Assembly (NCBI GenBank): GCA_012064415.1 | Contig: SSNU01000094.1 | Coordinates: 342,351-406,350, forward strand | Direction: 5' to 3' | DNA: 64,000 nt | Source of the DNA: Gyrodactylus bullatarudis | Taxonomy: Eukaryota > Platyhelminthes > Monogenea > Gyrodactylidea > Gyrodactylidae | Shown: one piece after another, positions 22,701 through 31,459 of the stretch | Layout of the letters: the number at the start of each line of letters is the position of its first letter | How positions within the stretch are numbered: the first letter of the stretch is position 1 | The notes under the pieces: generated by a model | The model's input: only the letters and a program-made list of their open reading frames with translations | Told to the model about the DNA's origin: nothing | Databases searched by the model: none | Program-made: the position numbers and the translations under genes

Positions 22701-24350
22701 CAATGGTTCTTCGTGATGTAGGCCGATTCAAGGCTATCTCAATAATACTCAATTGAGTATGGATTATATTCTGAAGACTCTGGTCGGAGGTTAAAATGCT
22801 CGATTGTGAAGAGACAGACAAACCTTGAAAAAAGAAAAAGAAATTGATATTATCAAGAACATGATAGTCATTAAATTTTAAACCTACCAGTAAAAGATAC
22901 ATGTAATGTACCCTGAGTTGGGTGCATCTTAATGAAAATCATTTCATCTTGGGTACAGGGCCAAAGAATTGGAACATAGATGGCGAGTGGAATTTGACCC
23001 CGATTGATTGGACCTGGACTTAGAAAGAGTAGTTCTCTACGAATTTCCCGCATGATTGCTTCAGCTCTCAGTGTCATCGTTTTGAATAAGATCCTCTCAA
23101 AAGATATTGAAGAGGAGTCCACTGTCACTCCAATTTTGTAGCAGTCATCCAAGGATAACGGAGGATGATGGACAACCGTCAAAGGGCGGTCAGGATCTAC
23201 TTCATCAACTTTAATTGTAACGGAATAAACTTGTGTGTAAAGTTTGCCTTCAGCTGACATGGAAGAATGAAAGTTGCTTTGAGCTAAATTTCGCCAATAA
23301 GAAACCTTTAGTCTTTTCATAAGGACATATTCTTCAATGAATATTTGACCCATGGGTCTCATTCTTTTAGCCTTTTGAGCTTGCTCGTGGAGCAGGTCAA
23401 GTTGGAGTGACATTGTAAAAGCATGAAGGGATTTGTAAATATTGAAAAGAGGAGGCGTGGGGTCAATATTCCGGTATAAAATCCGTTGTTGCATATGCTT
23501 CAATATGAAATTAACTTGAACTGGATGAATTATATCTCCAGATATTCCATTTATTTCATCTTGAACGAGAAATTCTATCTTAAGAATACGCCATGGAAAA
23601 CTTGGTGAATCTGACATGAGACTCAAAGTGATACTGAATTCATTTGGAACTGTGAATTTGACTCTTCCGTTCTCTAAAAGATGGATTGAAATATGATTGA
23701 ATATTCTATCAACTATAGTAATAACTTACTTAAATTAATTTTTTTAAACTGTTTTGGTAATTTAGATGAGCTGAGACGATAAAGAATAAGTCGATTCAAG
23801 TCCTGGTATGCAAGAGACTCTTCGATCTTGGTAATCTCATTATTTTTAAGGAAATGACTCTTTATACAGTTAGGTAGCCGACTGTATGTTTTGTTAGTAA
23901 ATACATCAATAGCAAGATATATAGAGAACGGAGACAATCTAGCATAGACGAGAGTCTCGTGCAAGAGCCTAGAGAGAGTATTGGCGGTATCCATAAGTTG
24001 ATGATTTTGTTTTTCCAAAAATAAAGATATTTTCTAGAGTTGATAAATAAATAACTATTTACTTCGCATTTGTCAACTTTTGTAGCTCCACATGCCCATT
24101 TAGTAAGTGCTAGTAGACGTACAAAAAGATGACGAGTTCTACTCAAAAAAGTGGCAATCTCCATCTTCCTCTCTAAATCTGTCTTGCTAGGTAGTCTAAA
24201 TTTACGATTAAGAACATTTTATTACAAATCAACAAGTCGCATCATGTCTGTGTATATCTTTTGACACATGAAATCCATTAAAGTGTCAAGAGGTATTGAT
24301 TCTGTTCGAAAAATTGGATAGGATGGATCTTCGTCAACTATTTGAGACAT
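16723..24350 (-). CDS. MED14: Mediator complex subunit 14 (MED14)
   Basis: Scaffold subunit that joins the Mediator head, middle and tail for RNA polymerase II transcription. Exons: 24350-24226, 24195-24063, 24033-23730, 23673-22888, 22823-22245, 21821-21511, 20991-20915, 19861-19506, 19261-19182, 19122-18874, 18801-18421, 18362-17937, 17882-17699, 17637-17249, 17187-16723. All phases close, giving about 1614 residues. The N-terminal MED14 core is clear: LLPSKTDLERKMEIATFLSR and RLLALTKWA match the human LLPRKTDMERK...SRTRQLFVRLLALVKWA block. The C-terminal FFALRV/LLPTKVLQQVV segment also aligns. The last exon adds a Gln/Pro/Ser/Asn-rich tail, whereas the low-complexity part of vertebrate MED14 is internal. 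The first two introns are only 30 and 29 nt; others host repeats. It is transcribed divergently from AIG1. Confidence 0.93.
19985..20490. repeat. Palindromic repeat family 1, copy in MED14 intron
   Basis: Contains TTTCGATTTGGTGCCAAAAT near 20075 and its inverted partner region, with GGATCACAATAAGATAAG and CACCATTTTTGAGGGATTTC in the centre. It is about 500 bp and lies in the intron 19862-20914. Confidence 0.7.
20525..20835. repeat. Dispersed repeat family 3, copy 1
   Basis: Shares long blocks with 44985-45400: CTCCGAACAACTCACGAGAG, GATTGCGTAGTAAAAATTCA, TTGAAAATTGAGCGGCGATT and TAGTTCTATCA. It lies in a MED14 intron. Confidence 0.7.
21179..21267. mobile_element. Very short TTAA-flanked element (89 bp)
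   Basis: Begins TTAACCCT and ends AGGGTTAA, so the outer end resembles the 11157 MITE. The interior is unrelated. It could be a deleted derivative or chance; it lies in the MED14 intron 20992-21510. Confidence 0.35.
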
Positions 24351-24474
24351 AGTTAGTTTGTTAAAGAAAATAAGCCTCAATTTTTAATTAAGTTCCCTAT
24401 AAAAACAAATTTTATTCAAATGTATAAATTTTGTTTTACACGATTTCTAAAGATTTTCCTATTTGATTCAAAAA
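24351..24474. promoter_or_regulatory. Bidirectional promoter between MED14 and AIG1
   Basis: Only 124 bp separate the two start codons on opposite strands, so both promoters and 5' UTRs must fit here or overlap the genes. No TATA box can be assigned with confidence because the segment is very AT-rich. Confidence 0.6.
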
Positions 24475-25143
24475 ATGTATCTCTTTCTGGTTAACTCACT
24501 CCGTCTAGGAGCTGGATCTGGATTCATATATCTATTCTACTTTTTCATGCAAAATGTCCTTGCACATAATTATTTGCTGGCTTCCAAGTTTCTCACACTC
24601 TTAAATATCTTTTATCTTGGAATCCATTTCTTATTGAATGTCCTACTATCTTCTTGCAATAAACCAAGAGCCACAATGACAATGTCAAACGTCGCTTTAA
24701 CCATTTCTCTATTTGTGATGGTCGCTTTCTGGACCATTCATTCAAAGGATCCAAAACTTTTGGTTGACGGGGATAAAAGACTGCCAGACTGGCTTAACCA
24801 TGCAACTCATACTGCTCCGTTTGCTGCCTGTTTCTTGGAAACCATCTTGCACCATCCTGCAAAACCATACTTTTTCACTGGTCTTACTTTGCTTCTCACT
24901 CTCTCAGGTGTCTACGTGGGAATTCTAGAATTCTCAATCACCAAAGAGAATTTCTACCCCTATCCATTTCTAAAAATGTTGGACAACGATTCTAGATACA
25001 AATTCTTTGGTGCCTGTGTTGGAGGAATGGCAGTTTCCTTCATGATCATCTACTTTTTCCTAATCTTTATAAGATCAGATCATGCTGGCGTGGCAAAATC
25101 CAAAAAGGCTGAAAAGAAGAAGAAGCAAAAGAAACAAGACTAG
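24475..25143 (+). CDS. AIG1: AIG1/ADTRP (FAR-17a) family membrane hydrolase
   Basis: Single-exon gene of 222 residues, starting at the first ATG in frame. Multi-pass membrane protein with about six hydrophobic segments. The family hydrolyses fatty-acid esters of hydroxy fatty acids using a membrane Thr and a His. The signature pieces are present: SKFLT with Thr41 at the position of the catalytic Thr, AFWTIHSKDP, and PDWLNHATHT (His109/His112) before the third pair of helices, then YPYPFL. The C terminus is Lys-rich and ends KKQD, a dilysine motif at -4/-3 that usually returns proteins to the ER. It shares a 124-bp promoter region with MED14. Family assignment is firm; which paralogue (AIG1 or ADTRP) it equals is not decided. 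Confidence 0.88.
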   Translation: MYLFLVNSLRLGAGSGFIYLFYFFMQNVLAHNYLLASKFLTLLNIFYLGIHFLLNVLLSSCNKPRATMTMSNVALTISLFVMVAFWTIHSKDPKLLVDGDKRLPDWLNHATHTAPFAACFLETILHHPAKPYFFTGLTLLLTLSGVYVGILEFSITKENFYPYPFLKMLDNDSRYKFFGACVGGMAVSFMIIYFFLIFIRSDHAGVAKSKKAEKKKKQKKQD

Positions 25144-25575
25144 TTGAATTTTTGTATTCTTTTATAAAAAATGCAATCTCAATGATATATAATTTAGTTC
25201 ATATCTGTATAATATTCCCATAATCAACACTTCGCTCGTGACACGTATGTAGTGTCAATGAACTTACATTCAAACTCAAATGTTATTATGTTTATATTGT
25301 AAATCTAACAAAGACAATAATACATAAGCTAAGCAGAAGATTGATTTTTTATTAACTCCCTCTACATGTACTCTATAAATTTATGATCTACTAATATATA
25401 TATTATTGTAATTTTATCAAGCTACACTTATTAAATAAAGCCTCTACTATTTTGTCAAATGCTAATCTCGAATATTCTGGATGGAGGAGAAAGTTTTTAA
25501 TTCAAGTAGCTCTGAGTATGAAATGAGTCATGTTCCTCCAGTGGAGCTACGTAAAATTAATTAATTAAAAAAGCA
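25144..25575. other. Convergent intergenic region, no gene seen
   Basis: 3' flanks of AIG1 (+) and NOL9 (-). AT-rich, with no open frame of note. An AATAAA on the plus strand near 25433 could serve AIG1. Confidence 0.5.
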
Positions 25576-25581
25576 TTTATT
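25576..25581 (-). promoter_or_regulatory. AATAAA poly(A) signal of NOL9
   Basis: TTTATT on the plus strand reads AATAAA on the minus strand, 23 bases after the NOL9 stop codon. Confidence 0.65.
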
Positions 25582-25604
25582 AACATAAAATCCAATCTTG
25601 TTAT

Positions 25605-27700
25605 TTAGTCCAGGGCCCTAGTGCCTGAAGATGCATGTTCCGTGTTGTTTTTAGTTTTTGGATATTGCCTCTTTTGTGGGATTGTGGAATTGCCGATGAT
25701 ATTCTGGCTTTGATTGGGATTGAACCACGTTACATGAGGAGGAAAACAGAAATTCTGTGTGAATAGGTTATGTCTTATAACAGGCTATCATAGAAAAGAG
25801 GGTAGATTATTAATCAGAACTATTGATCGACCTACTTGCTCAGTGAAGTAAAAACTGGGCAAATTTATATGGCCTCTGACTATAAGGTTAACTTTTGCCA
25901 AGGTTTGCTGATCTAGATCAGTAATTATCATGAGTTCAAATTGATTAACATCCACTGCCCTGACAACACCGATTCCAAGACATTCGGCAACTGGCTTCTC
26001 TTCAACTGTTCTGTATGCGGGGTTTGAATAGAGAGATTTCTTAAGTCTACTTTCAGGGACTGAGATGAGTGCAACTAGGGATGCAGAAAATACCTAGGAT
26101 ATATAATAAATCTTTAAATAACCATTCTTACATTGAGCATATCGAGGATTTTAATTTCTCTTTCTTGGTTGCATACATTCTGAAGGGATACTATCCCCAG
26201 TTGAATGGTGTCCCTTTCTGGAGCGAGTGCAATCGGAACACGATAAGGAATAATACTGAGGAGTGAGTCAACTGGATGTTCAACAAATGGGTCCTGACAA
26301 ATAGATGGATTAGGAAGACTACGCGGAAGATGAGAGAACCTTTTCAATAGTGTTGTCATTAGCATCAAGTCTCGGTGATCTGCTGCACCAAAACTACGAT
26401 GAGTTTTGGAGAATTTGACATCTCTCTCTGATAGGCTACACCTATTCAAGAATGAATGAATAAATCGGAGACATCAACTTACAGTCTGGAGTATGACTTG
26501 ATAATACAATTTTTGTGTTCTTTTTTGTCGCAAGTGAAAAACTTGGTGATAAAATTATTTAATAATTCTTACTCTTCCGTGGAAATCTTTATGTTGGGAA
26601 ATTAACTGTTTTGTAAGGATGGGCAAATTCTGGTGAGAAGCATTCTCTATTTCAAGTTGAATTATAAGGTCAGGCTGAAATAGTCTGATTTGCTCTAATA
26701 AAAGGGTAAGTCCAAGATTCTGCGTCCAACCCATTGTATTGATAAGAAATGGTTCACTATCTTGAGTATTATCTGTTTGGTATTTTTCATACAGGAATTT
26801 TAAACATTGCAAGTAGAAGATGGGATCATCGGATGGTGAAGAGGTCCCGTAAAAGCATTGTCTCTCAACATTAAATGAGTCGTCTGATTCAAGTTGATGA
26901 GTGAATGGAGGACCAAAAACTTGACGCTTGATCCTTGTGTAGCTGAGAAAACCTGAGAGGGTAAATTCAGGCTGTCCAATGTCACAATCCATAAAGTTTA
27001 TAACGGAATGATTAACCAGGGTATTAAAAATTGTCCTAAGAAATGAACTTTTTCCAGCATTTTTTGGCCCAGCAATTAAAATAACCTTACTCTTCCTGGC
27101 CATTTCAAGGGCTTTCCACATTTCTTCAGTCATTTGAAAGCCTCCAATATCTCGAGGATCTATATGATGGAGTGTAAATGCCGATAGTTTAGGTTGAGCC
27201 AATGTGCTCTCAAAACTGAATAGATTTGTAAATTTTGAGATGCGCATTAAGGAATCCAATCTAGGATCATCCAATTCCCCAAAATAAATAAGCATGGATG
27301 GGTTATTGTGAGCTGCAAGAAAATCATCAAGTTTCTCTAATGCTCCTTGAGACAACGGAAAATAAGCCTTTGTTTGTATATTATCACAAAATTCAAGAAT
27401 TTCGATAGATAGAGGTGCATGAGTAGTAGGAGAGAAAAGCTTTATCTCGTGAGGAGTATCTTTTTTCAATACTGATCCATTAATCAATACATTGGTAGTT
27501 ATGTTGATATGAATTTTAGCTTTTCCATAAAATAGAAATTTCCCTTTATCTGTTAAAACCAAAATACTATGGCGTTGATAACGAAATTCATCTATTTTCT
27601 GATCGATATGTATCAAGGTAGATTTTCTATCATCTAAGACCTCGTGAAACACATCAAACTCATTTATTTGTTTGTAAAATTCATCTATTTCTAAATCCAT
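25605..27700 (-). CDS. NOL9: NOL9/Grc3 polynucleotide 5'-hydroxyl kinase
   Basis: Nucleolar kinase that phosphorylates 5'-OH RNA ends during ITS2 removal in pre-rRNA processing. Exons: 27700-26573, 26541-26483, 26441-26132, 26093-25836, 25784-25605. Phases close, giving 644 residues. Walker A is AGPKNAGKSSF. The clasp/lid-side motifs DCDIGQPEFT and INTMGWTQNLGL match the Grc3/Clp1 kinase family. The C-terminal half (SIIPYRVPIAL, CLGIGVVRAVD, PPHVTW) matches NOL9, not Clp1. The first intron is 31 nt and the second exon only 59 nt. The translation starts at the ATG one codon after an in-frame TTG. It is divergent from AMACR. Confidence 0.92.
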
Positions 27701-27867
27701 CAATTTTTTATAAATTGGTTAACATTTAAAACACTCTGATATAAGTATCTATACTTGTTTGAAGCTAACACGAATTTGAATAATTCTATAAAAATTTTAT
27801 AAATCAAGAATCTGACTAGTTTACCAATAGGGAAATAAATTTTTATAGGAATTGAAACTAATTATAG
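27701..27867. promoter_or_regulatory. Bidirectional promoter between NOL9 and AMACR
   Basis: 167 bp separate the two opposed start codons. AT-rich; no defined element can be named. Confidence 0.55.
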
Positions 27868-29360
27868 ATGCTTAAAATACTCAGAAATGTAAAAGTATTA
27901 GAATTAGGAGGATCTGGTCCAGGTCCAATGTGTGGATATATTCTTCAAGATTTTGGTGCCAGTGTTACTCGTATTATTAACCCAAATGTATCATTAAATT
28001 TTTAATATTCAAGGCTGCAATTATTGATAATTTTCTATCAACAAGAAAAAATAATATTGCGTTGAATTTAAAAGATCCCAAGCAGCAATCTGTTATAAAA
28101 GGAATGATTCTAGAAAGCGATATTTTAATTGATCCTATGAGACCTGGAAAACTTGAAAAATATTCCCTTTCGCCAAAAGATTTGTTAAATGAAAATAATA
28201 AGTTGATAATAGCACGTATTAGTGGATATGGACAGCCTAAATCTAGTGAGTTATTCATCCATTGACTATAAACCACAATAACAGTTTGATTCTTAATTTA
28301 TGTGATTTATTTATTACTTTTGAAGAAGACGAAGCGTTGGAAAAATCTCGTCCTGGCCACGATATAAATTATTTGGCTGAATCTGGAGCTCTATGGTTTC
28401 TTATGAATAGAAAACAGGACCAAGAAAATCATATTCCTCCCCTATTCATTGCAGACATGGCGGGAGGAGCTTTCCCTACAGCATTCGGTATTGCTCTTGC
28501 ACTTTTTGAGCGAGAGAAAACCGGTAAAGGATGCATTATAGATACTTCTATTACAAATGGTCTTTTATACACTACTTCCCTATTGCATGCTTCACGTCAG
28601 GAAGCCTTGAACGAGTTTAGAGAATCAACAAATAATAATGGTTTGGCTATACCAAAGAGTGGAATGACAATGTGGCCTGAGTTGAAAAACATTGGGAAAA
28701 ATTTCCTGGATGGTGGGGCTCCCTTTTATAGGGCATATCCTACCAAAGATGAAAAGTTTATCGTTGTCGGAGCGTTAGAGCCAGAGGTCTACAAAAAATT
28801 TCTCAAAGTAATTCACCCACTCGATTTTTGAACTTTTAAATTTAATATTACTTGATTTTAATCGATTAAAAATGATTTTTATCGAGCACTTTATTAGTTA
28901 GTTACATTTTTATAATATAATCTTGATCAATATTCTTTCAAGATTTAAATCATTATATTATAGATTACAATCTTGAAATCTTTTATTTGTCTTAATACAT
29001 ACTTACTAAATTAGCAATTTAATACATTAAAATTGATCTATTTTTAGCATAGCTACTTTCGAGTAATTTAAAGAATAAACCATATTATTTTTCCAGCTGA
29101 TAGACCTGCCAGAAAAGGCGGCAAATCAAATGGATCGTAAATCCTGGCCAAGAACTTCCAACTTGATTGGTTCAATTATCCTAACCAAAACTCGTGATGA
29201 ATGGATTAATTACAAGGATGGTAAATTAGTCAGTGAAGCTGCTGTTTCCCCCATCTTTTCACCTGGAGAGCTATTGCATATTCCTAAAGATTACTGGCGA
29301 TATTGTTCCAGTGAAGATATCAAATACCCACGGCCCCAGCCAAAGATTGGATCTACTTGA
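27868..29360 (+). CDS. AMACR: Alpha-methylacyl-CoA racemase (CoA-transferase family III)
   Basis: Epimerises 2-methylacyl-CoA esters so that branched-chain fatty acids and bile-acid intermediates can be beta-oxidised. Exons: 27868-27987, 28014-28245, 28326-28807, 29097-29360; 365 residues (human 382). The catalytic residues expected in the family are present: His in [11 protein letters not shown], Asp in IADMAGGAF and Glu in [21 protein letters not shown] is also conserved. The first intron is 26 nt. Removing it restores both the frame and the exact spacing to the IALNLK motif. The protein ends soon after [11 protein letters not shown]: the family's last helices and a C-terminal SKL/ASL-type peroxisomal signal are missing. 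AATAAA lies at 29373-29378. Confidence 0.9.
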
Positions 29361-29458
29361 TGTGCCTTATTAAATAAATTTTTTAATTAGAATAGTACTG
29401 ACTTTTCCTTAAAATAAAAATTCAAATTCATTTTTTAAATTTCATTTCTCTCTTTCAG

Positions 29459-30661
29459 ATGACTCTTTTTGGGGCAATAGCTCATATTCTCTTGGTATTT
29501 GGGCCGACTGGAACTCTATTCGGCATGACAATCGCCCGGTATCCAATTAGAATTATTCTCTTTATGCTGAGTTGTTTCTTTTGGATTGTTGCATTCCTCA
29601 TCGGGAGCCTGATTTGGTATGCAGTTGTACCATTGAGGAAACATTTAATCTTTGGAACCATCTTCACCATAATTTCTCTTCAATCATTCCAATTTCTATA
29701 CTACTTCACGCTGAAAAAAACCGAGTGCACCCTCAAGGGTGTTGGGGAGAATTTTCGCCAAAAGCAAAAGGAAGTGAACATTGTTATCAACAGTCGCCAT
29801 GGTGAAAGCAACCTCTTGAATTGGAAAATAACCGGATATTCCCTTGGAATGGGTTATGCTATAGTTCGCCAGACTGTTTACATGGTTAATCTGTGGCCCT
29901 TGATAAATAATCAGTCAACTATTATGGAAGATAAGTCATTTCTCCTTGTCGCAAGTGAGTTTCATAAAAATGTTGTTTTAATGCGGAAAGCAGGAAAACT
30001 TGTGTAACCTGCCATGTAGTTAACAAGAAGGATGTCATGTCGGACGAGTTGACACATTTATTAGTCTCTCTACAATTCATGACTTTCACTTGTTTTCCTA
30101 TTCATCTGAGCATGTAAAAGAATAAGAATGTTTGATTCTTAATGACTCACTTCCCTAAATCACCAAGACAAGCCTTGTGATGGGAAGGAAGAACCCGTCT
30201 CTCTATCCCTCTGTTCCGAGTAAAACATATGGCTGATTAATGTGTTTAAGCATTCTATTCATGTCTAGAATCACGCGAATAACCTAGTTAGAGTCGACAA
30301 CACTAGGGTTCAGTTTAAACATTTTGACACAAACAGTACCATGTTTAGATTAATTGAATTCTTTATTCATCTTGGTCTTCTAGGTTTTCAAGCATCCTGC
30401 TTTGGAGTACTGCAGATAGCGATTTCTTTGTTGGCCTTTTACGGATACGAGAATAGAAAACCGCTGGCTATTGTCGGGAATATGATTTGTCATCTGGGTT
30501 TATCACTGACCGTAAGTCATGATTTTAATTTCTAGTCTTTACTGAATGCAGTCGGTCCAATTTACGCTTTCATATTGGCAGCATTATGGCCTGCAATAAC
30601 ACTGGCAGTGTGGATATCTGTTGCGCTGTGCTACAAGGTCAAATGGTCGAGAAATGCATAA
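29459..30661 (+). CDS. APH1: Gamma-secretase subunit APH-1
   Basis: Multi-pass scaffold of gamma-secretase, the intramembrane protease that cuts Notch and APP. Exons: 29459-29954, 30384-30511, 30536-30661; 249 residues. AFGP-type N terminus (VFGPTGTLFG), then IARYPIRIIL, a GYSLGMGYA segment equivalent to the GxxxG-containing SGLSFGIISG helix, and ICHLGLSLT with the second conserved His. At the position of the first conserved His (human His171) the codon is CAG, giving Gln in VLQIAISLL. The second intron is 24 nt with GTAAGT and TTTCTAG. The ATG directly follows TTTCTCTCTTTCAG, 98 bp after the AMACR stop. AATAAA lies at 30807-30812. Confidence 0.9.
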
Positions 30662-31459
30662 TACTAATTCAAATTTTAATTACTCATGTGATCAGCCGTT
30701 TAGAACTTTTACCTTATGGAACTTTGTGTGCACACTGAGATGAGCAAGAGTAAAATGAATGCTAAGTCATCAGTGTGGACAATCAAAGCGCCGTGTTGTA
30801 AAATTCAATAAATTTTCATGATACTTACTTTCATGTTACAATCCAATAATAGAGAATGTTAAGTAACTTTTTATAGCACGCCGTAAGGATGTGACGGTAC
30901 CGAATAATGATGTGATTGTTGTGTTCCAGTCTGGTCTACTTATTGATTTACGTCTCCACTTCTAGGCAGGGCATGAACTCGTGACCTCCATTCTGATTGG
31001 TCCTTTTTTCAATTGACCTATGGAAATTAACTAGCAGGGTACATATATTGCATACATGAGTATACGATATATTCATATATCAAATTTAGTGTTTTAATAA
31101 TACTGGTACACACCTCGAATAGACCAGACATTTGTACTTCATACATCCTATGTGTAGTTGTTTTTCATCATGAGTCAGTCTTAATTTGTATGTCTATCTT
31201 TGGATTGCTACAACGTTAATGTATTATACAGAATAGCTATATTCCAAGACAAGAGTATATGTGTTTCTTGGAAAAGTATCTAATAAAAGATTGCATAACA
31301 CAACTATCTTTATTAAGTTTAAGTGTAGAAATCTGTATTTACAAATTATTTAATTAAATAGTGTAATTCTGGTAAGTACCCTTGAGATTGTTGAGACATG
31401 AATCTTGCTTTAATCAATGTTTTATGGTTTTGTAAAATCATGATACGTATTTAATTGTG
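30662..31459. other. Convergent intergenic region, no gene seen
   Basis: 3' flanks of APH-1 (+) and RASEF (-). APH-1 has AATAAA at 30807-30812. On the minus strand AATAAA at 31314-31309 lies about 150 bases after the RASEF stop. No other feature was recognised. Confidence 0.5.
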
